Program-made: the position numbers and the translations under genes
Assembly: GCF_002286975.1 (NCBI RefSeq)
Contig: NZ_NSKB01000001.1
Coordinates: 436,733-500,732 of the forward strand
Reading direction: 5' to 3'
DNA from: Halomonas salipaludis
GTDB lineage: Bacteria; Pseudomonadota; Gammaproteobacteria; Pseudomonadales; Halomonadaceae
DNA: 64,000 bases
Notes under the pieces: model-generated
Told to the model about the DNA's origin: nothing
Databases searched by the model: none
The model's input: only the letters and a program-made list of their open reading frames with translations
Shown here: positions 1 to 8,550 of the stretch, one piece after another
Layout of the letters: each line of letters begins with the position of its first letter
How positions within the stretch are numbered: position 1 is the first letter of the stretch

Positions 1-506
1 TCATCCTGGTGGCCGTGGCCAAGGACTGGGTGCCGGCCGGCCGCGAGTTCACGACGCAGATCGCCGACCCGGTGGACATCACCTTTCCCGACGACCCGAA
101 ACAGCGCTACTTCCGCGTCAAGGCAGTGGCCGGCGACGTCAGGGCGCAGGTGGCCATCTTCGCCAGCGACGAGCCGACGGCCAAGAGCCTGGCCGCCCAG
201 CTGCTGCTGTTCCTCGACTCGCCGAGCCGGCGCCGCTTCCTGGCGCGCTACCCGTTCGCCGGCCTCGAGCACGAGTACCCGGCTCAGGTGGAGGCGCCCG
301 ACAACCCGGCCTCGAGCATCGACACCGGCAGCCAGAACCTGACCGTGCTGGCCGTCGACCTGACGCTGAAGTGCACGGTACCCATCTTCATGGCGCCCAA
401 GGCCGGCGAGCCCAACGACGGCAAGGGCACGCCCGGTACCGACGACCCGGCGGGCTACCCGCTCACCAACGAGGTCGATGCCGTCGGCCAGGAGCCGAGC
501 CCATGA
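1..506 (+). CDS. Phage protein of unknown function, 5' end cut by window
   Basis: The reading frame is open to the window edge, so the true start is probably upstream. GTG codons at 9 and 15 are the first in-window options. The visible part is about 165 residues with an acidic, glycine-rich C-terminus and no motif I recognise. It ends with a TGA overlapping the ATG of the next gene, which indicates translational coupling in a structural operon. Its place before capsid and sheath genes suggests a head or connector role, which is inference only. Confidence 0.6.
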   Translation, partial: ILVAVAKDWVPAGREFTTQIADPVDITFPDDPKQRYFRVKAVAGDVRAQVAIFASDEPTAKSLAAQLLLFLDSPSRRRFLARYPFAGLEHEYPAQVEAPDNPASSIDTGSQNLTVLAVDLTLKCTVPIFMAPKAGEPNDGKGTPGTDDPAGYPLTNEVDAVGQEPSP

Positions 507-988
507 TCGAGCTGCAAGCCAATATCGCCGGCTATGCCGGCCGTCCGGCCACGGTGTTCGCCGCCTATGACGAAGACACCGGCATCCTGGTGGTGGCCGC
601 GTCCGTCGACCTGCGCCCGCGGCGACCTGGCTGCGTGCTGATCGAGACCGAGACCCGGGCCGACCGGGACTCGCTGTTCGCCTACACCGACCTGAGAGAG
701 GCCATCACCGCCTACTACGACCTGAAGGGCAGTGTGGCGTCCGATGGTCGCAGCGCCAGGCTGCGCTTCGCCGAGCGCGCCATGCGGGCCGATCCGGCAG
801 GCGGTATCGAGATGGATGGCGTCGACGTCACGGGGCCGCTCTACCGCATCTCCCCGGACACCGGCAATGCGCAGGTCGGCGCCCTGGCGCTGTGCCGCTA
901 CGTCAAGCGCTACTCCGCGGTGGCCGATGTCGTCAACATGGCCGACGACCTGAACAATCTGCTGTCCGGCAGGGTGGTGACCATATGA
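503..988 (+). CDS. Hypothetical phage structural-region protein, 161 aa
   Basis: The start is the ATG overlapping the upstream stop (ATGA), giving MIELQANIAGYAG. It is a compact mixed alpha/beta sequence with no signal peptide, membrane segment or recognised motif. Its stop overlaps the next ATG in the same way. The position between other small genes upstream of the capsid gene fits a head-completion or connector component, but the sequence itself does not show this. Confidence 0.65.
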   Translation: MIELQANIAGYAGRPATVFAAYDEDTGILVVAASVDLRPRRPGCVLIETETRADRDSLFAYTDLREAITAYYDLKGSVASDGRSARLRFAERAMRADPAGGIEMDGVDVTGPLYRISPDTGNAQVGALALCRYVKRYSAVADVVNMADDLNNLLSGRVVTI

Positions 989-1323
989 GCGTCGACCATC
1001 ACAGCCAGGCCGCGCGCGTCTACTACCGCCTGGTGCGCGACTTCGCCCAGTCGGTGCAGCCCTGGGAGCAGGCCATCTATCACGACGTGGCGCCCGACGA
1101 GCGCTGGGACATCACGCTGACCGCGCGCAAGGTCTACGGCGATGCCGGTGAGTTTCTGGCCGTCATGGCCGCCGCCGGGCTGGATTCCGTCGACCAGCCT
1201 CTGGAGCAGCAGCGCCTGGTGCTGCCCACCGCTGACCGCCTGCGCGCGTTCAAGCGCCGCGCCGGTTTCGAGTCGCGCGCCGACCACCGCAAGGGCGGCC
1301 GCCCGACGTGGAGGACTGACTGA
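985..1323 (+). CDS. Hypothetical phage protein, 112 aa
   Basis: It starts at the ATG overlapping the previous stop and reads MSVDHHSQAARVYYRL. The residues form an apparently helical protein with a basic C-terminus (FKRRAGFESRADHRKGG). The stop overlaps the start of the next gene. I recognise no family. The tight coupling on both sides supports it as a real gene of the head/connector block. Confidence 0.65.
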   Translation: MSVDHHSQAARVYYRLVRDFAQSVQPWEQAIYHDVAPDERWDITLTARKVYGDAGEFLAVMAAAGLDSVDQPLEQQRLVLPTADRLRAFKRRAGFESRADHRKGGRPTWRTD

Positions 1324-2378
1324 TGGCCGGAGACCGGCGAGCCATAGGCCGCTTGAGCGGCAGTGCCGGCGAGGCGCGCGCCCGCGCCCGCCAGGACGCC
1401 GACGAGCGCAGAGCGGCGCCCAACATCCTCAACCCCAACGAGGTGCGCGGCGACTACGACGCCGGCCGCCTGCTGATGACCACCCTGGGCGGACAGGTGC
1501 GGCCGATCACCGCCGACGACCTGGCCATGTTCCGCCACAACGCCCGCATGGCCGGTCAGCGCTTCAAGGGCGGCATCACGGCACGCCAGGTGGTCGACAT
1601 GTCGCTGTTCGATGACCGGAAACGCGCCCGCCGCCAGATCACCACCGCGGTACCGACGGCCGGCCGAGGCCTGCGCGGCAGCAACGGCCAGGTGAGCTCC
1701 CTGGAGGTGCGCTTCATCACCAACGCGGGGCCGGACAGCGACGTCAGCCGCCACCACGTCACCGTGGAGTTCACCGGCTACCAGACGGCCATCGCGTCCG
1801 GCGCGGAGTCGCCCCAGCGGGCCGCCGCCCGCCTGCGCAAAGAGGGCGTGCGCTTCGACTGCGACTGCGGTCGGCACCGCTACTGGTTTCGCTACATCGC
1901 CACCATCGGCCGCTACAACGCCGGCCGGCCGGAGACCGGCTATCCCAAGATCCGTAACCCGAAGCTCAACGGCGTGGCCTGCAAGCACGTGCTGCGCGTC
2001 ATGGCCGAGATCGAGGGCGGCAGCGCCGTGCAGGCCTTCCTGGCCCGCGCCATCGCCAAGGGGCGCCAATCCGAGGATGGCGCCGGCCATATCCGCCAGC
2101 GGCAGCAGGAGGCCGAGCGCCTGGCCGAGAAACAGGCTAGGCGCCCCCGGGGAGGGCCATCCAGTACCGGCGACCGCGACTACGACCGTGCACGGCGCGC
2201 GCTGCGCCGGCAGAGCCGGGCGACCACCACCAAGCCCAAGCGCACGGCCAGCGGCAGCAAGCGCATGCAGGCCCTGGGTGCGACGCCCGGCGCTAGGGAT
2301 AAGCTGGTAGAGGCAGCCAGGCAGCTGGGCCTAACGCCAGAACAGGCTGTCGCCATTCTTCAGGGAGGTAAGCGGTAA
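1323..2378 (+). CDS. Phage protein with SWIM-like zinc motif, 351 aa
   Basis: The start ATG overlaps the previous stop. A Cys-x-Cys at residues 180 and 182 is followed after 37 residues by Cys220-x-His222, which is the CxC...CxH pattern of SWIM zinc-binding modules (a DNA/protein-binding fold known from helicases and transposases). The N-terminal ~40 residues and a stretch around 255-320 are highly basic and low-complexity. The last 30 residues look like a small helical domain. A zinc-dependent nucleic-acid or head-assembly role is inferred, and no catalytic domain is visible. Confidence 0.7.
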   Translation: MAGDRRAIGRLSGSAGEARARARQDADERRAAPNILNPNEVRGDYDAGRLLMTTLGGQVRPITADDLAMFRHNARMAGQRFKGGITARQVVDMSLFDDRKRARRQITTAVPTAGRGLRGSNGQVSSLEVRFITNAGPDSDVSRHHVTVEFTGYQTAIASGAESPQRAAARLRKEGVRFDCDCGRHRYWFRYIATIGRYNAGRPETGYPKIRNPKLNGVACKHVLRVMAEIEGGSAVQAFLARAIAKGRQSEDGAGHIRQRQQEAERLAEKQARRPRGGPSSTGDRDYDRARRALRRQSRATTTKPKRTASGSKRMQALGATPGARDKLVEAARQLGLTPEQAVAILQGGKR

Positions 2379-2902
2379 TGCTCAACAACGTGCCGTCCGG
2401 CATCAATGCCATGGCCCGCAACGTCATCATCCGGCATCCCAACGCCTACAACTGCGAGGTCTATCGCCGCCAGATCGGCCGCCCCGACCCGGAAGCCGGC
2501 GGCGCGCCGACGCTGGGCGGCATGATGGTGCTCAACCCCGAGGACGAGGACGACATCCGCTGGGAGATGGTCGGCCTGGGCTTCGCCTTGCCGGCCGAGC
2601 AGTTCCAACCGTCGCAGATGATGGACCGGCGCGACGCCAACAACGGCTATGCCGACGAGCTGCGCTTCCTGATCGAGCCCGAGGAGATGATCGGCGAGCC
2701 CGGCGGCTTCGAGGTCAAGAACCGCGACGTCATCTACCTGCGGCTGGGGGAGGGCGAGCAGGCGCCGAAGATCGCCTACGAGATCATCGCCGTCGAGGCC
2801 GTGGTCAACGTGCCGCCCTTCGTGCCGCGCTACGTCGTCAACCGCCGCGACGACCTGGACATCCTCGATCCCGACGAGCCGGAAGACGACGAAATCGCCT
2901 GA
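2378..2902 (+). CDS. Hypothetical phage protein, 174 aa
   Basis: The ATG overlaps the stop of the SWIM-motif gene after a GGGAGG ribosome site. The protein is acidic, with a strongly acidic tail (DILDPDEPEDDE). No motif or membrane segment is recognised. It is the last gene before a rho-independent terminator, so it closes the first transcription unit in the window. A head or neck function is possible from position only. Confidence 0.65.
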   Translation: MLNNVPSGINAMARNVIIRHPNAYNCEVYRRQIGRPDPEAGGAPTLGGMMVLNPEDEDDIRWEMVGLGFALPAEQFQPSQMMDRRDANNGYADELRFLIEPEEMIGEPGGFEVKNRDVIYLRLGEGEQAPKIAYEIIAVEAVVNVPPFVPRYVVNRRDDLDILDPDEPEDDEIA

Positions 2903-2923
2903 TCCTTGCTGCTGTCGACCGTT

Positions 2924-2946
2924 GCCGGCCACGCGCCGGCTTTTTT
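2924..2946 (+). terminator. Rho-independent terminator
   Basis: A perfect 6-bp stem GCCGGC/GCCGGC with a 5-nt loop is followed directly by six T residues. It lies 21 nt after the stop of the preceding gene and just upstream of a proposed late promoter, so it separates two phage transcription units. Confidence 0.85.
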
Positions 2947-2960
2947 GTGCCCGCAAACCC

Positions 2961-3001
2961 GGAAAATCGCCCGCCGACCCGTCCGGGAGCGGGCTCAGAC
3001 T
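2961..3001 (+). promoter_or_regulatory. Proposed phage late promoter, copy A (capsid unit)
   Basis: GGAAAA at 2961-2966 is followed 29 nt later by CAGACT (2996-3001) in the -10 position. The same arrangement precedes four other phage units (11678, 15315, 26434, 32019). The expected transcript start is near 3008, giving a ~53-nt leader with an AAGGAG ribosome site before the ATG at 3061. There is no good -35 box, so an activator binding GGAAAA near -45 is inferred. Confidence 0.45.
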
Positions 3002-3060
3002 CACCCTATCCGGCCACCTGGTCGGCCTTGCACCTACCGTAGAGCAAAGGAGAGAGGGCT

Positions 3061-4740
3061 ATGCCTCACCACTACCACAGCCGCGAGACCGCCGAGGTCG
3101 CCGAGTTCATCGATTCCTTCCGCCAGGAGTCGGTCAAGAGCGGCGTCTTCGATTCGGCCGCTGCCGACGACTTCCTGACCACCGCGATCAACCAGAGTGC
3201 CGGCGTCAAGGTGCCGCAGAAGCTGCAAGCCGCACTCGACGAGGCCGACGACAAGTCCGCATCCATGCTGTCGCGCGCCATCTTCGACGGCGCCGCCGTC
3301 TACGAGCAGGCCCACGGCGCCCCCTGCCCGGCCGACGTCATGCAGCAGGCCATTCACCTGGCCTACGCCACCACCAATGACGCGCGCCGCAAGATGGGCA
3401 TGACCCTGGACTCCGCGACCAGCGAAGGCCATGACGCGCTGTCGCTCCAGCCCAACCGGGCGGTGGTCGCCATCCTGGCCGCCCTGACCGAGGCGATTCC
3501 GTTTGCCCACTACCTGCCGGCGGATATCAACTCCAACGAGGCCAAGCTGGCCATCATGACCCACCAGGCGGGCCGCGACTACGGTCGTTACAGCGCTGGC
3601 GGCATCATGGACGGCGCCAATTCCGGCGACACCTACATCTCGTCCAGCCGCGAGCACAAGTGCGAGGTCGAGACCGACGCCGAGGGCGACCCGACCGGCA
3701 ACATCACCGGCAAGCTGACCGCCATTCAGGACACCGACGAGACCTGCGACCCCGATGCCGCAACGGTCAAGCTGCTGCGCGGCCGCGCCATCGTCTACGT
3801 CGACGGCATGATCGTCGCCAAGGAAGTGAGCTCCACCGGTACCGGCACGTCCGCGGTCAGCGGCCAGGTCGACATCGAGGGCACCACGCACCAGATCGGC
3901 GGCACCATCAACCCGGATACCGGCGCCATCGCTCTGACCGCCCAGCCGCCGCTGCCGGCCAGTTCCCACGTGCTGGTGGAGTCGTTCATCGACTACGAGC
4001 GCGCCCCGGAGCTGACGCCGGAGATCATCACCGCCGTCGACACCTTCCAACTGTTCGCCAAGCCGTGGCGGGTGACCACCCACCAGACCATCGACAGCCG
4101 TACCCAGATGGCCAACGAGCTGGGTCTGGACCCGTACAGCGAGGGCGTGCTCGGCATCCAGTCGCAGTTCGCCAACGAGCGCCACTACGAGGTGCTGCGC
4201 AAGGCGCGTCGACTGGCTGGCCGCAACCAGGAGACCTTCGACTTCGCGTGGGCCTCGCAGGGTGACTACAAGTCCCGGGCCGACGTGTGGCGCGACTTCA
4301 ACGCCGTCGTGGGCGCCGTCAGCCAGCGCATGGCGCTGTCCACCATGAACCACGGCGTCACCCACCTCTACGTGGGCGAGAACGTCGCCGCCCAGATGCA
4401 GGGCCTGCCCGCCGATATCTGGGAGCCGTCCGGCGTCGTCGAGCGTCCCGGCATCTTCCGCCTGGGCCGCCTGTTCGGCCGCTACGACGTCTACTACAGC
4501 CCCAAGGTGGTGCTCGAGACCGCCAACAGCGCCGAGGTGCTGTGCGTGGGGCGTGCCACCGACGTGACCCGCAACCCGTTCGTGCTGGGCGATGCCGTGC
4601 CGCCGACCGTGATTCCGCTGGCCACCAACGCCGACCTGAAGTCGGGCGCCGGCTTCTACGCGCGCAACTTCACCAGCGTGAACCCGCACCAGCCCAGCTC
4701 CACCGGCTGCGCGCTGATCAACGTCACCAACCTGTTCTAA
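3061..4740 (+). CDS. Putative major capsid protein, 559 aa
   Basis: It is preceded by a strong AAGGAGAGAGGG ribosome site and is the first gene after a terminator and a proposed late promoter, as expected for an abundantly made virion protein. The N-terminal ~130 residues are helical. A central insert (residues ~200-310) is rich in Gly/Thr/Asp and looks like an extra beta domain. The C-terminus (VTRNPFVLGDAVPPTV, then FTSVNPHQPSSTGCALINVTNLF in part) has the character of capsid protein C-termini. Length, expression signals and the neighbouring sheath gene support capsid, but sequence signatures alone are not decisive. Confidence 0.6.
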   Translation: MPHHYHSRETAEVAEFIDSFRQESVKSGVFDSAAADDFLTTAINQSAGVKVPQKLQAALDEADDKSASMLSRAIFDGAAVYEQAHGAPCPADVMQQAIHLAYATTNDARRKMGMTLDSATSEGHDALSLQPNRAVVAILAALTEAIPFAHYLPADINSNEAKLAIMTHQAGRDYGRYSAGGIMDGANSGDTYISSSREHKCEVETDAEGDPTGNITGKLTAIQDTDETCDPDAATVKLLRGRAIVYVDGMIVAKEVSSTGTGTSAVSGQVDIEGTTHQIGGTINPDTGAIALTAQPPLPASSHVLVESFIDYERAPELTPEIITAVDTFQLFAKPWRVTTHQTIDSRTQMANELGLDPYSEGVLGIQSQFANERHYEVLRKARRLAGRNQETFDFAWASQGDYKSRADVWRDFNAVVGAVSQRMALSTMNHGVTHLYVGENVAAQMQGLPADIWEPSGVVERPGIFRLGRLFGRYDVYYSPKVVLETANSAEVLCVGRATDVTRNPFVLGDAVPPTVIPLATNADLKSGAGFYARNFTSVNPHQPSSTGCALINVTNLF

Positions 4741-4750
4741 GGAGTAGCAC

Positions 4751-5338
4751 ATGACTCGACTGGTCATCGGGCGCCCCGCCGTAGGCGGGATGGGCGCCAA
4801 CCAGAAGGCCAAGGAGGCGTTCAGCGGGGCCGAGTTCCCGCTGACCGTGAACGTCGCCAACAAGATGACGATCACGCTCAGCCTGCCCGAGGCCGGTATC
4901 AAGCTGCGCCCGCTGGCCAGCGGCGTGGCTACGTTCCGCGACTACGACCGCCTGCAGCGTGCGGTATCCAGCCTGGAGCAGATCGCCAGGCTCAACAACG
5001 CCGCCCAACTGGTCATCCTGGAAGCGGCCGAACCGTCAGCCGAGGAAGCCAAGGCCGCCGCCGAGCCTGCGCCTGAGGGTGATGCCGGCGAAACCGGCGA
5101 CACCAGCGGCAGCGGCGACGGCGATAGCGCTGGCGGTGACGGCACCGAGCAGACGCCCGAGGGCGGGGTAGAAGTGGCGGTCACCATCGTGCAGGACGAC
5201 GAGCAGGCGTTTGTCGTCGAGCTGGACGGCGTGCGCTTCGAGCCGCTGCGCAACCAGGTGCGCGAGGACGGCACGCTGACCGCCGGGGGTCTCAAGGCCT
5301 TCGAGGAAGCCAAGGCCGCCGCCGGGGCTGACGACTAA
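4751..5338 (+). CDS. Acidic phage protein of unknown function, 195 aa
   Basis: It starts 10 nt after the capsid stop, with AAGGAG before the ATG. The first ~90 residues look folded. Residues ~95-140 are a Glu/Ala/Gly/Ser/Asp low-complexity linker, followed by a short C-terminal domain. Sandwiched between capsid and sheath, it may be a head decoration, scaffold or neck protein. I recognise no family. Confidence 0.6.
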   Translation: MTRLVIGRPAVGGMGANQKAKEAFSGAEFPLTVNVANKMTITLSLPEAGIKLRPLASGVATFRDYDRLQRAVSSLEQIARLNNAAQLVILEAAEPSAEEAKAAAEPAPEGDAGETGDTSGSGDGDSAGGDGTEQTPEGGVEVAVTIVQDDEQAFVVELDGVRFEPLRNQVREDGTLTAGGLKAFEEAKAAAGADD

Positions 5339-5353
5339 AAGGGGGCATCAGCC

Positions 5354-7006
5354 ATGACCGTGTCATTCGTACGACAGCTCGGCGCCGAGTCGGGGGTTCA
5401 GCTGAACCCCCTGGTCGACGGCTCCGAGATTCCGACGACCGGCAATGAGGACCAGCTGTTCGCCATTGCCATGCGCGCCTCCCGCGGGCGCATCGACCGC
5501 GCTTTCAAGGTCAATCGCAGCAACGTCCGCCAGCGCCTGGGGCATGGCGAGCCGATGCGTGACAACGAGCTCAACGAGGCCTATGTCCACGTCCGTGAGG
5601 CGCTGGACAACGGCGCCTACGAGGCCGTGGTGGCGCGCCTGCACTCCGACGCCGCCGTGCTGAGCTGGATCGTGGTCCGGGAGGAAGTGGCCGGCGATCC
5701 CGAGGAGCCGACCGGGGGCTTCGTCTTCGAGGTGTCGGAGACCGAGCCCGAATCCGCCTTCCTGTTCGCCGTGAAGCACCTGGAGTGTTTCAACGACGGC
5801 GTGATGGTCGAGTTCCGGGCCGACGAGAAGCGCGAGGGCGGGGTCAACGTCGCCAACGACGTCATCACCCTGCGCCTGCTCGAGCCCAACGGCGACAAGC
5901 TCATCGAGATCACGGGCTCACTGGATCGCGACGCCAAGGACGACAGCGGCAACTCCTACTACCTGCCGAACGTCATCGAAAGCCGTACCGACCGCCTCGA
6001 GGTCCTGACCGGCGCCACGACCGTCATCGAGCCGGACTCCGACGCCTACGGCTATGACGAGATCTTCCGCGAGAAGTGGGCGACCTCCGAGGTGCTGGAG
6101 TACTTCGACGAGGGCGGTACCGCCTACGCCGTCGACGACTACGTGCGTGCCCGTGACCAGCTCTACGGCACTCAGCACGGCTATGCCTACATCGCGTCCG
6201 GCGGCAGCGAGGCGCCGGCACTGATCGCCGAGCTGGCCCGGCTGGGCTTCGACACCAACCGTCAGCTGCGCGTCGACGTTCCCGGGCATCTCGACGTCGA
6301 GGGCGCCATTGCCTTCGTCGAGCAGATGAACCTGGGCAGCATGGCCGAGGCGCACCTGCTGCACGTCTTCTGGGCGCCGCTCAAGAGCAATGACCCGACC
6401 GGCATCAACGGCAAGCGCCACTTCGGTACCGCCACGCTCAACATCGCGCTGGCGTGCGGCCGCAACGCGCGTGTCAACGCCAAGGGCTTCGCGCCGAAGA
6501 ACTACCCGATTGCCGGCCGTGAGTGGCCGGTTCGCCGCCAGGGCATCGTGCAGACCTACACGCCCAACAACCAGGAGCTCAACGCCCTGGCCCGGGCGAA
6601 GATCAACCCGGTGGTCTTCGAGAACTACTCCGGGGGCGGTCGCTACGTGTTCCGCGACTCGCTGACCAGCGCGCAGGTGGATTCCAGCCTGAAGAAGCTG
6701 ATCGCGGTCGCCGACATGTCGACCTCCGTCGACGATGCCGTCACGCGCGCCGGCAAGGACTTCCTGCAGCTGCCGATGAACGTCTCCATCAAGCGCATGC
6801 GGGACTTCCTGACCACTCTGTTCGAGGGCGCGGAAGCCTCCGGATGGCTGGTACCGTCCGACGACCCGGCCATGGGCGGCGCGGCCTGGCGCTTCGAGGT
6901 CCAGCCCAACGAGCAGCGGCCGTATGAACTCATGGATGTCCGCTACTGGCTGCGCTACGACGGCACCAACCGCCAGACCCACGTGACCCAGACGCTGAGC
7001 CGCTAA
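5354..7006 (+). CDS. Contractile tail sheath protein, 550 aa
   Basis: The size, order and composition fit the contractile sheath family (T4 gp18-like). The N-terminus MTVSFVRQLGAESGVQ is typical of sheath N-termini that link to neighbouring subunits. The middle is a variable surface region. The C-terminal ~150 residues, with 'RRQGIVQTYTPNNQELNALARAKINP' in part and the final 'YWLRYDGTNRQTHVTQTLSR', resemble the conserved sheath core. A sheath in turn implies a myovirus-type particle. Family assignment is from recognition, not a search. Confidence 0.7.
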   Translation: MTVSFVRQLGAESGVQLNPLVDGSEIPTTGNEDQLFAIAMRASRGRIDRAFKVNRSNVRQRLGHGEPMRDNELNEAYVHVREALDNGAYEAVVARLHSDAAVLSWIVVREEVAGDPEEPTGGFVFEVSETEPESAFLFAVKHLECFNDGVMVEFRADEKREGGVNVANDVITLRLLEPNGDKLIEITGSLDRDAKDDSGNSYYLPNVIESRTDRLEVLTGATTVIEPDSDAYGYDEIFREKWATSEVLEYFDEGGTAYAVDDYVRARDQLYGTQHGYAYIASGGSEAPALIAELARLGFDTNRQLRVDVPGHLDVEGAIAFVEQMNLGSMAEAHLLHVFWAPLKSNDPTGINGKRHFGTATLNIALACGRNARVNAKGFAPKNYPIAGREWPVRRQGIVQTYTPNNQELNALARAKINPVVFENYSGGGRYVFRDSLTSAQVDSSLKKLIAVADMSTSVDDAVTRAGKDFLQLPMNVSIKRMRDFLTTLFEGAEASGWLVPSDDPAMGGAAWRFEVQPNEQRPYELMDVRYWLRYDGTNRQTHVTQTLSR

Positions 7007-7015
7007 GGAGAGACC

Positions 7016-7729
7016 ATGTCTGATCTGCAAAACATGCTGCGTGGCGTGATGTACCCGCGCCACAAGCAGCCCGACCCCAAGCCCGCCGCCGAGGAGTCTC
7101 GGCGGTACCTGCTGCTCGACGATGCCGGCGAACCGATGCTCGACAGTGCCGGCGAGCACGAGCACATGAGCCTGCGCATGGACGCCGTGGCCGTCATCCA
7201 GCAGTGGATCGAGGAAGACGACCTCGACGACGGCGAGAGCAGCGCCGACCGCCTGCTGGCAATGATGGTCGGCATCGCCGACGGCAACCAGGACGGCGAG
7301 CTCGACGAGGACGAGCACGAGGTCGTCGACGTCGCCCGTGAGGCGGCCTGGGACTACCTGTCGGCCCTGGGTATCGAAGACGAGGATATCGGCCTGCTGC
7401 TCGACGACTGGGACGACGAGGCCGCCGAGCGGATCCGCGACGCCGTGGCGGCCGCGCTGCCCGACGGCGACGACGAGGCCGATACCGCCATCGACAACTT
7501 CACCTTCGACGACGCCGACCAGGAGGCGGTCTTCGACGCCACCTACCGCAAGCGCACCGTCGTTCGCGGGGGCAAGAAGAAGCGCGTCAACAAGCGCGTG
7601 TCCGGCAAGGTGCGGCTGTCCGGCAAGCAGAAGCTGGCCATTCGCAAGGCGCGTAACAAGGCACACAGTCCGCGCGCCAAGGCGCGTCGCCTGAAGTCGA
7701 TGCGCGTGCGCCGCAAGATGGGGATGTAA
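7016..7729 (+). CDS. Bipolar acidic/basic phage protein, 237 aa
   Basis: AAGGAG precedes the ATG at 7016, 9 nt after the sheath stop. Residues ~60-180 are extremely acidic, with runs such as EEDDLDDGES and DGDDEAD. The last ~60 residues are extremely basic (RGGKKKRVNKRVSGK; RKMGM at the end). This charge separation suggests a DNA- or virion-binding tail kept soluble by an acidic domain, or a scaffold/chaperone. No family is recognised. A terminator follows at once. Confidence 0.65.
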   Translation: MSDLQNMLRGVMYPRHKQPDPKPAAEESRRYLLLDDAGEPMLDSAGEHEHMSLRMDAVAVIQQWIEEDDLDDGESSADRLLAMMVGIADGNQDGELDEDEHEVVDVAREAAWDYLSALGIEDEDIGLLLDDWDDEAAERIRDAVAAALPDGDDEADTAIDNFTFDDADQEAVFDATYRKRTVVRGGKKKRVNKRVSGKVRLSGKQKLAIRKARNKAHSPRAKARRLKSMRVRRKMGM

Positions 7730-7751
7730 CCCTTTTCGAGGGGTGTTGCTT

Positions 7752-7775
7752 GGCGGCCGGTGGCCGCCTTTTTTT
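7752..7775 (+). terminator. Rho-independent terminator
   Basis: A perfect 7-bp stem GGCGGCC/GGCCGCC with a 3-nt loop is followed by seven T residues, 23 nt after the end of the bipolar protein gene. It should limit read-through from the capsid-sheath unit into the tail assembly genes, yet no copy of the proposed late promoter follows it, so some read-through is likely. Confidence 0.85.
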
Positions 7776-7791
7776 CTGACGGGAGTCTGAC

Positions 7792-8550
7792 ATGGTGCTG
7801 CCATTTGATGGGCTGGGGCCGCTGTGGGACGGCATCAATCCCCACCTGATCGCCACCATCTACGAGGTCGACCACGTCGGCGAGCAGCTGGACGATAGCC
7901 CGTTGGTGCGCTGCCTGTTCGTCGACGACGCCAACCTCGAGGCCACGCTCAACTGGCAATCGCCGTTCGACGGTGCCGGTCCCGAGGCCAGGGCGCCGAC
8001 ACTGGCCGCCATGTTGCAGAGCGGCGCCATCCAGCCCATCGCCGAGCGACTGGGCGACGACGTCGGCGGCGCCACCCGAGAGGTGAGCGAGACCGCGCGC
8101 GGGCGCACGGGCATCACCAAGCTCAACAGCACGCAGGTGTTCAGCGGCATGCCGCCCGTCCGCCTTCAGGCGACGATCATGCTGCGTGCCTGGCGGGACC
8201 CGGGCGCCGAGGTCGAGGCGCCGCTCGACCAGCTGATGCGCTGGGTGCTGCCTCAGTTCCTGGCCCCGGAGGGCACGCTGCTGACCGCGGCGCTCGACTG
8301 GTACCAGCGCGGCGAGCGCGACGTCAACGGCTTCATCGAGGCCGCCATGCCGTCGGCGGCGCCGTCGCTGCTGGCCGTGCGCTACAAGGGCCGCACCTAC
8401 GCCCCGATGGTGGTCGAGAACATCGGCGTGCCGCTCAACTCCCCATCTGACCGCTTTGGTCGCTTCGTCCAGATCCAGATACCGGTGACGTTCAGCACGC
8501 TGACCGCGCTGGACCGCCACGACTGGGACGCCATGAAAGGAGTGCCGTGA
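7792..8550 (+). CDS. Putative tail/baseplate protein, 252 aa
   Basis: The ATG is preceded by GGGAG 11 nt upstream. The protein is a soluble alpha/beta sequence with hydrophobic beta-like segments (PVRLQATIMLRAW; RFVQIQIPVTF). The stretch PLDQLMRWVLPQFLAPEGTLL recalls baseplate or tail-tube initiator proteins of contractile phages, but I cannot name a family. The stop overlaps the next start, which couples it to the tail assembly gene. Confidence 0.6.
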   Translation: MVLPFDGLGPLWDGINPHLIATIYEVDHVGEQLDDSPLVRCLFVDDANLEATLNWQSPFDGAGPEARAPTLAAMLQSGAIQPIAERLGDDVGGATREVSETARGRTGITKLNSTQVFSGMPPVRLQATIMLRAWRDPGAEVEAPLDQLMRWVLPQFLAPEGTLLTAALDWYQRGERDVNGFIEAAMPSAAPSLLAVRYKGRTYAPMVVENIGVPLNSPSDRFGRFVQIQIPVTFSTLTALDRHDWDAMKGVP

